Positions 17,461 to 25,413 of a stretch of 64,000 nucleotides of DNA are shown here, in pieces; within the stretch, counting starts at the first letter, position 1; the number at the start of each line of letters is the position of its first letter. The DNA comes from JBASEY01 sp964404285 (lineage in GTDB: Bacteria > CSSED10-310): the NCBI GenBank assembly GCA_964404285.1, contig CAYOJK010000002.1, forward strand, positions 186,001 to 250,000, read 5' to 3'. The position numbers and the translations under genes were made by a program. The notes below the pieces were generated by a model. That model saw only the letters and a list, made by a program, of their open reading frames with translations. It ran no database searches and was not told where the DNA came from.

Positions 17461-18129
17461 ATGATTAAGATAGCGCCCTCACTTTTATCTGCAGACTTTG
17501 CTAATCTTGCACATGATATCGATGTCGTCACCAAAGCTGGCGCTCATGCATTACATGTAGATGTCATGGATGGTCACTACGTACCCAATATCACCATTGG
17601 TCCACCCGTTATCAAGGCTATAAAACGAGTGACATCTCTTCCGCTCGATGTCCATCTCATGATCGAAAAGCCGGAACGGTTCATAATGAAATTTGTTGAA
17701 GCTGGAGCAGATCAACTATGTGTGCATGTTGAGGCATGTCCACATATACATCGAACTCTAAGTAAAATAAAAGAAACAGGAGTGAAAGCAGGCGTATCTT
17801 TAAATCCCGGCACTGCACTGGGAACGATTTCTGAAATTCTTCATTTAGCTGATTTTGTGCTTATCATGAGTGTCAATCCTGGCTTTGGTGGCCAAGCATT
17901 CATACCTGACTCGATCAATAAGATACAACGCTTATCCAATGTAATCCAAAGTCGCCAGACTGATACTTTTATAGCTGTTGATGGTGGCGTTTGTGAAGAT
18001 AATGCAGCTAAACTTGTCGAGGCTGGCGCGTCTTTGCTAGTTGCAGGATCGGCAGTTTTTAATGCGCCTGACCCAACTGCTGCGCTACGAAATTTAATTG
18101 CAACTGCGAATCTTGCAAAAAGCTCCTGA
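17461..18129 (+). CDS. rpe: ribulose-phosphate 3-epimerase
   Basis: 222 residues, the normal length. It interconverts ribulose-5-phosphate and xylulose-5-phosphate in the pentose phosphate pathway. TIM-barrel signatures: PSLLSADFANL, the metal/catalytic segment DVMDGHYVPNITIGP, MSVNPGFGGQAFI and VDGGV near the phosphate site. ATG 17461 follows AGAGGTTTTA. It is part of the def-fmt-PASTA-rpe run and is followed 20 nt later by purH. Confidence 0.96.
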   Translation: MIKIAPSLLSADFANLAHDIDVVTKAGAHALHVDVMDGHYVPNITIGPPVIKAIKRVTSLPLDVHLMIEKPERFIMKFVEAGADQLCVHVEACPHIHRTLSKIKETGVKAGVSLNPGTALGTISEILHLADFVLIMSVNPGFGGQAFIPDSINKIQRLSNVIQSRQTDTFIAVDGGVCEDNAAKLVEAGASLLVAGSAVFNAPDPTAALRNLIATANLAKSS

Positions 18130-18149
18130 ACAAAGTGGAGAACGATACA

Positions 18150-19703
18150 ATGAATCAAAATTTTACTAGAGCCTTGATCACTGTTTCAGATAAAACCGGT
18201 TTGCTTGACTTGGCACATTTACTACATTCTTTAGGTATAGAAATTGTCTCGACAGGAGGAACAGCGAATTATATATCACAATCTGGAATTCCGGTAACGC
18301 CTGTTGCCAGCGTAACTGGATTTCCTGAGATTCTTGATGGAAGAGTCAAAACTCTCCACCCATCAGTACATGCTGCTATTCTTGCCGACATTAAAAACCC
18401 TCACCATCTGCAACAACTGAAGGAAAACCATATCACTCCGTTCCAGATTGTTGTCGTGAACTTATATCCATTCAAACAGACAGTCTTGAATAATCCAACT
18501 GATGCATCGGCTATTATTGAAAATATAGATATTGGTGGCCCTTGTCTTATGCGTGCAGCCGCTAAAAACTATAAAAACATACTGATAATTTCTGATACTG
18601 ATGACTATGAATTTGTTTCTGACAGATTGAAAAACAAGATTCCTTTTACTGAAAATGACAGAAAGTTATTAGCAGCTAAAGCTTTTGAACACACCAGTCA
18701 ATATGATTATCTTATAACATCATGGATGAATGATACATCTTATAATAACAATGAGTTACCAGACTATATTCATGTGTTACTTGAAAAAAAAGAAAGCTTG
18801 CGATATGGGGAAAATCCACATCAGTCATCAGGTGTATACCGAGTTCCCTTAGCTGAAAATACAGGACTATTAGGATATGAGCAGCATGGAGGCAAGGAAC
18901 TTTCATTCAATAATCTGCTCGATATGCAAGCTGCCTGGAATATGGCTATAGCATTCAAAAATCCAGCAGCTATTATAGTCAAGCATCAAAATCCCTGTGG
19001 CGCATCTGAATCGAATTCATTATCAACAGCTTATGAGTTAGCGTTCTCATGTGATCCCCAATCTGCTTTTGGTGGAATAGTAGCGCTGAATCGAGCTGTT
19101 GATCTGAACACGGCTTCAGTTATTCATGCCTCAGTATTTTTGGAAGTCATTGCGGCGCCTGCATTTAGTGACGAGGCGCTTGAATTATTAAGACGAAAAA
19201 AGAATCGTCGCCTTATTCAGATTTCTATTCCTGAACACAGTGTTTTTAGTCATGATATCCGCTTGATCGACAATGGCGCCCTGGTTCAAACGCTGGACAC
19301 ATCAACTGAGACTCGTTCTGATTTTTCCGTTATTTCTCGGCGAGCGCCCACTGAAAAAGAATGGGAAGACATGCTTTTTGGTTGGACTCTTGTTCGCCAT
19401 GTAAAATCCAATGCTATTGTTTGCGTGCATAATCAAATGGCTGTCGGTATTGGAGCGGGCCAGATGAGCCGGGTAGATTCTGTCGAGATTGCTTTAAAAA
19501 AAGCCGACCAAAGGTCATTTGGAGGAATTCTTGCTTCTGATGCATTTTTTCCGTTTCGTGACAGCATAGACAGAGCTGCAGAAGCGGGAATTACCGCAAT
19601 CATTCAGCCTGGAGGTTCTAAAGGCGACCAAGAGGTTATAGATGCGTGTAATTCTCATGATATCGCTTTGGTTTTTACAGGAATTAGACATTTCCGCCAT
19701 TAA
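18150..19703 (+). CDS. purH: bifunctional AICAR formyltransferase/IMP cyclohydrolase
   Basis: 517 residues from ATG 18150, which has GGAG 9 nt upstream; the in-frame GTG at 18135 lacks one. It catalyses the last two steps of IMP synthesis. The N-terminal MGS-like cyclohydrolase domain shows ALITVSDKTGL, VSTGGTANYI and DGRVKTLHPSVHAAIL. The C-terminal transformylase domain has the catalytic VKHQNPCGAS and ends QPGGSKGDQEVIDACN. First of three adjacent purine genes. Confidence 0.96.
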   Translation: MNQNFTRALITVSDKTGLLDLAHLLHSLGIEIVSTGGTANYISQSGIPVTPVASVTGFPEILDGRVKTLHPSVHAAILADIKNPHHLQQLKENHITPFQIVVVNLYPFKQTVLNNPTDASAIIENIDIGGPCLMRAAAKNYKNILIISDTDDYEFVSDRLKNKIPFTENDRKLLAAKAFEHTSQYDYLITSWMNDTSYNNNELPDYIHVLLEKKESLRYGENPHQSSGVYRVPLAENTGLLGYEQHGGKELSFNNLLDMQAAWNMAIAFKNPAAIIVKHQNPCGASESNSLSTAYELAFSCDPQSAFGGIVALNRAVDLNTASVIHASVFLEVIAAPAFSDEALELLRRKKNRRLIQISIPEHSVFSHDIRLIDNGALVQTLDTSTETRSDFSVISRRAPTEKEWEDMLFGWTLVRHVKSNAIVCVHNQMAVGIGAGQMSRVDSVEIALKKADQRSFGGILASDAFFPFRDSIDRAAEAGITAIIQPGGSKGDQEVIDACNSHDIALVFTGIRHFRH

Positions 19704-19718
19704 AATTGGGGGGTGGCT

Positions 19719-21017
19719 ATGAGAGTATTGGTTATTGGTTCAGGTGGTCGTGAACATGCGCTTGTTTGGAAACTATCACAATCAGATATTGTTAAACGAC
19801 TTTATGCAGCTCCCGGCAACGCCGGCATAGCACAACAAGCAGAATGTATTGATATAAAAGCTGATGATATCGATGCTCTTGCCAAGTTTGCAAACAGATA
19901 TTGTATGGACTTGGTTGTCGTTGGGCCGGAAGCTCCACTGGCTTTAGGTTTAGCTGATCTGCTTAAAAATCGTAATATTCCAGTGTTTGGTCCTAATGCT
20001 TCAGCAGCTATGCTTGAGAGTAGCAAAATAGCTGCAAAGAACTTCTGTAGCCGTCACAATATCCCAGTTGCAGATTTTGATGTTTGTGAAACAGCGGAGA
20101 AAACAATAGCATTTGCAGCAAAACGATCTAATAAGTGCGTGCTCAAAGCGGATGGCTTAGCTGCAGGCAAAGGTGTTTTTGTCTGCAAATCACTGGAAAA
20201 TGTGCAGCAGGCTGTAAAAGCATTTTTTACTACCGGTGAATTTGGTCAAGCGTCATCACGTATTCTTGTTGAAGATATGCTTGAAGGTGAAGAAGCATCG
20301 ATTCTGGCTTTGGTTGATGGAAAAACCTATGTTATTCTGGAATCCAGCCAAGACCATAAAGCGGCTTTCGATAATGATCAAGGTCCAAATACCGGTGGTA
20401 TGGGCGCATATTCTCCGGCTCCAGTCGTAACTGATGATATTCTAAAGAAGATTGAAAACACCATCATAAATCCTACTGTTTCCGGAATGGCATCTGAAGG
20501 CAATCCTTTTATAGGCGTTCTTTATGCAGGATTAATGATTCAAAATGGAATACCCAAACTGTTGGAATTCAATGTTCGCTTCGGCGATCCTGAAACACAA
20601 CCTCTGTTATACCGTTTGCAATCTGATTTAGGAAAACTGCTGCTAGCGACTGCTCAAGGTGATCTGCATCGTCACCCCAAATTACAATGGTCACCGGATC
20701 CTGCTGTGTGTGTTGTGATGGCCTCAGGGGGTTATCCGGGAAAATATAAAAAAGGGGTTGAAATAACAGGATTAGAAGATGTTTCCACCTATCCGAATAC
20801 AATGGTATTTCATGCCGGAACTGAAAGAGATGCCAATGGTCGTTATGTAACCTGTGGTGGGAGAGTTTTGGGCGTTACCGGTTCCGGTAAGACAATAAAA
20901 GAGGCTTGTTCCACTGCTTATCGAGCAGTCCGTAATATACATTTTACAGACAGTTTTTATAGAACAGATATTGCTCATCGAGCCCTGATTCGGGCAAATT
21001 CAGGAGGATCTGAATGA
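19719..21017 (+). CDS. purD: phosphoribosylamine-glycine ligase (GARS)
   Basis: 432 residues from ATG 19719, preceded by a G-rich Shine-Dalgarno (GGGGGG); the in-frame GTG at 19713 is less likely. An ATP-grasp enzyme that makes glycinamide ribonucleotide. It begins VLVIGSGGREHALVWKL and has the lid/ATP segment KADGLAAGKGVFV. Further motifs are DHKAAFDNDQGPNTGGMGAY and NVRFGDPETQ. It overlaps purE by the 4 nt ATGA. Confidence 0.96.
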   Translation: MRVLVIGSGGREHALVWKLSQSDIVKRLYAAPGNAGIAQQAECIDIKADDIDALAKFANRYCMDLVVVGPEAPLALGLADLLKNRNIPVFGPNASAAMLESSKIAAKNFCSRHNIPVADFDVCETAEKTIAFAAKRSNKCVLKADGLAAGKGVFVCKSLENVQQAVKAFFTTGEFGQASSRILVEDMLEGEEASILALVDGKTYVILESSQDHKAAFDNDQGPNTGGMGAYSPAPVVTDDILKKIENTIINPTVSGMASEGNPFIGVLYAGLMIQNGIPKLLEFNVRFGDPETQPLLYRLQSDLGKLLLATAQGDLHRHPKLQWSPDPAVCVVMASGGYPGKYKKGVEITGLEDVSTYPNTMVFHAGTERDANGRYVTCGGRVLGVTGSGKTIKEACSTAYRAVRNIHFTDSFYRTDIAHRALIRANSGGSE

Positions 21018-21523
21018 AATCATCTCCCCGAATTTTAATCGTTCTTGGCAGTACATCGGATAAAGAAATTATCGATCCCGCCATTTCAACGCTACAGAGC
21101 TTTGATATTCCATTTGAGGTGCGGATTAGCTCAGCTCATAGAACTCCAAAAAGAACAGTCGAACTCGCCCAATGTGCTGAAGAAAGAGGCATTAAGGTGA
21201 TTATTGCAGCAGCCGGCTGGTCAGCAGGCCTTCCCGGAACGATTGCTGCAGAAACTATTCTGCCCGTTATTGGTGTGCCTGTGCCCTCATCAGTTTTATT
21301 GGGAATGGACGCTATGTTGTCAATGGTTCAAATGCCTCCAGGTGTTCCTGTAGCGACGGTTGCCGTCGGCAAAGGCGGCGCTAAAAACGCTGCTTTACTG
21401 GCTATTCAAATACTAGCCAATGAATTTACAGAATTGAAAGAACCTTTAAAAAAATTCAAGCAAGAAATGGCGCAATCCGTTATCGAAGCAGCAGAAAAAC
21501 TGGAAAAATCCTGGCTGAAATAA
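21014..21523 (+). CDS. purE: 5-(carboxyamino)imidazole ribonucleotide mutase-like (PurE)
   Basis: 169 residues, the usual class I length. It moves the carboxylate of N5-CAIR to give CAIR. The catalytic His motif SAHRTP is present, and the C-terminal half VQMPPGVPVATVAVGKGGAKNA is typical. Odd point: the loop that reads GGAAHLPG in canonical class I enzymes is AGWSAGLPG here, so the second conserved His is missing. It is coupled to purD by an ATGA overlap. No purK is visible in the window. It ends 5 nt from the convergent minus-strand gene. Confidence 0.88.
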   Translation: MKSSPRILIVLGSTSDKEIIDPAISTLQSFDIPFEVRISSAHRTPKRTVELAQCAEERGIKVIIAAAGWSAGLPGTIAAETILPVIGVPVPSSVLLGMDAMLSMVQMPPGVPVATVAVGKGGAKNAALLAIQILANEFTELKEPLKKFKQEMAQSVIEAAEKLEKSWLK

Positions 21524-21528
21524 ACAGA

Positions 21529-22113
21529 TTACCTAGGCGGATCTTCTGGGTTGCCGCCGTTTTTAAAATCATCTCTACGATCATGTAAAAATCTTCGTAA
21601 ATTTTGGTGAAAATCCGCCTCTACCAATAAAAACTTAGCTTGCTGTTCCACTGTCAGCAGCTCAAAAATCTCGTCTAGCTGCTTCATTTCCGCAGTCGCA
21701 TGTTGTAGGCGAATTTTTTGTGCCATCTCAACCAAAGATCTGAGAGTCTCGGCTTGATCACCACGCTCTAAAGCCATTCTCAATTCTTGGTTTGCAAACT
21801 GGATATCTTTCATCTGTTGATAACGTAATTCTTCGAGCTTTCGAACCCTTGGGTAGATTTTTTCAGCCAATTGTTCATCGATCTGAAGGTCGTCGGTAAG
21901 CTTCCATATCTTTAAGGACAGCATCATTTCACGAGCTCTCTGATGCCGAGGCCCCTCATGGCGCTTTCCCCCCATACCCTGCGACATATTACAATAATCC
22001 GGCGGAGCGCTTACTGAATCGTTTCCACTTTGTCCCACGACCGGGACTGTAAAAATGGCTATCAACATTAGAATTATAAAAATATTGTAAAGCTGTCTGT
22101 AAGCCTTATTCAC
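21529..22113 (-). CDS. Spy/CpxP-like periplasmic protein
   Basis: 194 residues from a GTG start at 22113, which has AAGGAGG 8 nt upstream and overlaps the anti-sigma stop as GTGA. A signal-anchor or signal peptide (NIFIILMLIAIFTVPVVGQ) precedes a helical, charged domain with the segment LTVEQQAKFLLVE. That segment resembles the LTxxQ motif of the Spy/CpxP/heavy-metal-resistor superfamily. Such proteins act as periplasmic chaperones or stress sensors. As the third gene of a sigma/anti-sigma unit it is probably a regulon member or modulator of the anti-sigma factor. Confidence 0.68.
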   Translation of the reverse strand: MNKAYRQLYNIFIILMLIAIFTVPVVGQSGNDSVSAPPDYCNMSQGMGGKRHEGPRHQRAREMMLSLKIWKLTDDLQIDEQLAEKIYPRVRKLEELRYQQMKDIQFANQELRMALERGDQAETLRSLVEMAQKIRLQHATAEMKQLDEIFELLTVEQQAKFLLVEADFHQNLRRFLHDRRDDFKNGGNPEDPPR

Positions 22114-22706
22114 ATCAAATACCTCCTTATTTGATCCCATTCTTTTTCATCTAAATCAGACAATGCCGTGTATACCATCTCGTCATAAATGTAAGACATC
22201 GATGCGGATAGTGTTTCAAGAGCATCAGAGATTAAAGTATTATCACTCTGTAAAATAACGGCAGTTTCAAGATCAGCATCGTCGAAAAGAAATATATCTA
22301 TATTCATCAAGTCTAGAATATCAGCCTGTAAATCATCACCTGCTATTTGAGTTTGGGATACCATCTCCGGGATAGGTTGTTTACTATGGGGCTGTAGAAT
22401 TAAAAAGAATACAATCATTGCGGCAAAAGCCAGCCCTAAAGCCGGTTTTAACACCTGTATAAACTGGGGCTTCCTGCCAGCAACAGCCTGAGTAACATTC
22501 ATGCGAATTCTTGTTTTTGCAGGTGAGCTCAACTCAGCAGGCTCTGTCTCTAATATCATATTCTCAATTTGAACTAGATCGTCATAGAGTTGTTTACAGG
22601 TAGAACACTCCGACAGATGTATCTGCATTTGATTGGAAATGTCATGGAGATGTTCATCAAAACGCCCTGATTTCAATACTTTTTCCAGTTTCTTACATCG
22701 ACTCAC
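22110..22706 (-). CDS. anti-sigma factor with zinc-finger motif
   Basis: 198 residues from GTG 22706, which overlaps the sigma stop (GTGA) and has AGGAGG 7 nt upstream. The N-terminal cytoplasmic part carries H30-x3-C34-x2-C37, the ZAS-type zinc motif that binds ECF sigma factors. One membrane span follows (PALGLAFAAMIVFFLIL, about 105-122), then a periplasmic tail. It should hold the co-encoded sigma factor inactive at the membrane until an envelope signal releases it. Confidence 0.85.
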   Translation of the reverse strand: MSRCKKLEKVLKSGRFDEHLHDISNQMQIHLSECSTCKQLYDDLVQIENMILETEPAELSSPAKTRIRMNVTQAVAGRKPQFIQVLKPALGLAFAAMIVFFLILQPHSKQPIPEMVSQTQIAGDDLQADILDLMNIDIFLFDDADLETAVILQSDNTLISDALETLSASMSYIYDEMVYTALSDLDEKEWDQIRRYLM

Positions 22707-23275
22707 TTGCCACCTCCTGTTTGTTTCCATGCAGCTTTTAAATTTTTGACAGCATGGAAATAATTCGCCTTTACACCTCCAATTGTTCTGCCCATAATTT
22801 TAGCTATTTCTTTGAAAGAAAGCTCCTTTTCAATCCGTAATGCTAATACCGCCCGCTGCTTTTTCGGCAATTTATTCATCAAATTGTAAATTCTTTTTCT
22901 ATTTTGAATCGTAATCGCCATCCGTTCCGGATCAGCAGTCGAATCGACTTGTGAATCAATCAATTCCTGAATTCCATCAGTTAGATATCGGCTTTCTTTT
23001 TTTATTGTTCGTAAAGCTCGGTTGACCGTTATCCTATATAACCACGTCGAAAACGCCGAATCACCTCGAAAAGAATTCAACTGCTTGAATACTGTGATGA
23101 AAACGTCCTGAGTTACATCTTCCGCAACGTCAGGGTCTTGAACAATTCGAAGAGCCACACCATATACTTTGTCCATATGCGCATTCATCAGTGTTTCGAA
23201 AGCTTCATTGGATCCACTTTTAGCCATAGCCACAAGCTGAAAATCGGTTCCGTCCACTACTGCCTCAAATACCAT
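22703..23275 (-). CDS. ECF (RpoE-type) RNA polymerase sigma factor
   Basis: 190 residues from ATG 23275; an in-frame TTG at 23314 would extend it by 13 residues. Region 2 is seen in DPDVAEDVTQDVFITVFKQL and FSTWLYRITVNRAL, and region 4 in LPKKQRAVLALRIEKELSF and IAKIMGRTIGGVKANYFHA. It directs polymerase to envelope-stress or similar promoters. It is the first gene of the three-gene unit with anti-sigma and Spy-like protein. The gap of 94 nt upstream may hold its own promoter. Confidence 0.93.
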   Translation of the reverse strand: MVFEAVVDGTDFQLVAMAKSGSNEAFETLMNAHMDKVYGVALRIVQDPDVAEDVTQDVFITVFKQLNSFRGDSAFSTWLYRITVNRALRTIKKESRYLTDGIQELIDSQVDSTADPERMAITIQNRKRIYNLMNKLPKKQRAVLALRIEKELSFKEIAKIMGRTIGGVKANYFHAVKNLKAAWKQTGGGK

Positions 23276-23369
23276 AATCCGTATTCCATTGAAGATCTCC
23301 AAACCGCCTTTCAACCTATGAGCCGCTTATATAGCAACACATCGGTCACTCTCTCATCTATTGGATACG

Positions 23370-24395
23370 TCATACAGCTAAATAGTTTAAAATAAAACTC
23401 GGCTCCATACTTAAATATATAGGAATTTCAGGAAAAAGTTCTCCAACAAGACCATAAATCAGTTGATAGGAGCGTAAGCGAATGAATTTAAACGGCCTCA
23501 GTTTTCCATCTTTACCACGACCCCATTCATATGCCGGCAGCGGACTATTCGGAAACCTGACCCTGATTTTCTCCAGTAATTCAGCAGACATTTTGTAACT
23601 GCCGATAGTAAATTCGGTGGGTTGAGCAGGTTGCATCGCTTGTTTCAAATCCATCAAAATCTGTCTATAGCAATCCGGATCGATCATATCAGGCTGTAGA
23701 GGGTCCAAGCGGATTCCAACTCGATAACCCCTCTTTGCCGCCATTGCTGCAGAGGCGATACGTTGGGCCGGATTGGGTGTGCCGTATTCATTTTTTCGCC
23801 ACTGATCTAACGGAGTCAGTGACCAATCCAGTTTAAAGCGTTCAGGGTCTAGCAGAGTCCAGGTATCCGGCAAATTAAATTTTGAACGCAATTCAATCAC
23901 GTATTCTTTCGGCAGCAGAGAAGAGATGTAATTATGTGCGATTATAGACAAGTTTCCCAGAGCTAAACTATCGGCAATATCGCCGGTAACAATAGTCACT
24001 TTCTGTCTATCGAACGGCGGTACAACTAAATCGTTCAAATTGACAAATATCGTAACATGGTGACAACTCAAATATTGTTGACAGAAACAATACGTACAGT
24101 CAGCAGGGCAACCCTGGAACATATCCAATCGCCATGATGCCTGTCGACGTTTATCGCAAACGTCAGGATCAGTCCCCATATATTTTAGGAAGGAACCTGG
24201 ATTACGAGTGATCAAAAGCGTTTGTTTCGCCTTGGCAGGACTCTCTATTTGGCCAACTGCTCCGCGCAATCTGGCATTCACCTCTTCAACAGAGATAATG
24301 CGTCGTGGAACTGATGTAAGTGCATCCAAAAAGTGACTGGTTAACGGGTGCTCAAGAACCGATTCATCAACTAATATCTTTTTGAACCGTGTCAT
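23370..24395 (-). CDS. spore photoproduct lyase-like radical SAM protein
   Basis: 341 residues. The N-terminal phrase LEHPLTSHFLDAL matches the SPL family, and C96-x3-C100-x2-C103 in GCPADCTYC would bind the radical-SAM [4Fe-4S] cluster. The barrel ends with segments (TEFTIGSYKMSAELLEKI) seen in SPL-like DNA-repair enzymes. In spore photoproduct lyase a Cys about 44 residues after the cluster donates hydrogen; here that region reads TGDIADSLAL with no Cys. True SP lyase activity is therefore doubtful. Its start overlaps the ParB-like gene by 29 nt, implying tight co-expression. Confidence 0.8.
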   Translation of the reverse strand: MTRFKKILVDESVLEHPLTSHFLDALTSVPRRIISVEEVNARLRGAVGQIESPAKAKQTLLITRNPGSFLKYMGTDPDVCDKRRQASWRLDMFQGCPADCTYCFCQQYLSCHHVTIFVNLNDLVVPPFDRQKVTIVTGDIADSLALGNLSIIAHNYISSLLPKEYVIELRSKFNLPDTWTLLDPERFKLDWSLTPLDQWRKNEYGTPNPAQRIASAAMAAKRGYRVGIRLDPLQPDMIDPDCYRQILMDLKQAMQPAQPTEFTIGSYKMSAELLEKIRVRFPNSPLPAYEWGRGKDGKLRPFKFIRLRSYQLIYGLVGELFPEIPIYLSMEPSFILNYLAV

Positions 24396-25410
24396 TTTGC
24401 CCTTTTTGAATGAGGTTTAGCAATTGCCTCCATTCACCAGATTGTTCAGAAAAAACCTTTGTTATTTTCTCGAGATCGTTCATCGAGGTGATTCGAATGG
24501 TTACATCGACATAATCGCCCTCATAATCATCTGGTAGTGACAAGGTTACAACGGGTTTTTTCAGTAATTTTCGGGTAGTTTTTTTAACTGTTTCGTCAAT
24601 AATGGTTCTTTCGGGTGAGCGAATTGTTTCTAAACATGTCAACAAGTTGCCTTTTATACCCTTTTTTACATCGCGTTGAAGTTGGGAAAGAGCGCTTAAA
24701 ACAGTTGTATTTTCCCTTAATGCCAAGTCTTGGATCAACCGTTCAAACCGGCGCATGTTACTGACTGACAGCTTAAAAACCAGGCAAGTCAGTGTGGTTG
24801 CCATATACCTTTCACGGGGATTGTAATGTGACAGCAACTCTGTTTTAGTCACATCGATGCCCCAATTTTGACATCGTTTTAAAAAAGGCACGGGTAGCGA
24901 TGCTGCTGAAATAATAGCGACCAGGTTTTTATTATACTCTTTGATTGCAGGGCAGAAATCGATCAGTTCAGAGACTGGAGTTTTGAGAGCGTTCGACGCG
25001 CGTTTTAAAATACAGGCTGTTTCAAGTGGTGTGTGATTGACGGGGGAGAGGCTTTTCAATGCAATGACCCATCCAGCTATTTTCCAATCCGGTTTTTCAC
25101 ATTGAACAAACTGGGCAGCCTTTGGTTTTTCTATTACACTGAAAACCTCGTCTGGGCTTATAAGCATAACTGGTATTAAGCTTAATTGCCTGGCTTTGGA
25201 AGCGTGATACCGTCGAAAGCCACTTATCAATATGGGATTTTTTAATGACGGATCCGTAATTGCCATCAAAGGATCCAGTGACAAATCAAAGCTATTTAGG
25301 TTCCAGTTATCTCGATAAAGATGTTTTATACTTGGTCCACCTGCAAAGTCCGAACGGAAATATTCCTTCCATACGTCCAGTTTATCAGGTGGCAGATAAG
25401 CCAAATTCAT
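24367..25410 (-). CDS. ParB-like nuclease-domain protein
   Basis: 347 residues. Near residues 50-90 a ParB/Srx-type core is visible: DPLMAITD, then ILISGFRRYHASKARQ and IPVMLI, equivalent to the ParB GERR-type box (here GFRR). The rest is helical without a recognised DNA-binding motif. ParB-like folds can be CTPases or nucleases. It starts 3 nt after the beta-barrel gene ends and overlaps the SPL-like gene by 29 nt. A DNA-related role together with the radical SAM enzyme is inferred. Confidence 0.6.
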   Translation of the reverse strand: MNLAYLPPDKLDVWKEYFRSDFAGGPSIKHLYRDNWNLNSFDLSLDPLMAITDPSLKNPILISGFRRYHASKARQLSLIPVMLISPDEVFSVIEKPKAAQFVQCEKPDWKIAGWVIALKSLSPVNHTPLETACILKRASNALKTPVSELIDFCPAIKEYNKNLVAIISAASLPVPFLKRCQNWGIDVTKTELLSHYNPRERYMATTLTCLVFKLSVSNMRRFERLIQDLALRENTTVLSALSQLQRDVKKGIKGNLLTCLETIRSPERTIIDETVKKTTRKLLKKPVVTLSLPDDYEGDYVDVTIRITSMNDLEKITKVFSEQSGEWRQLLNLIQKGQNDTVQKDIS

Positions 25411-25413
25411 GTA

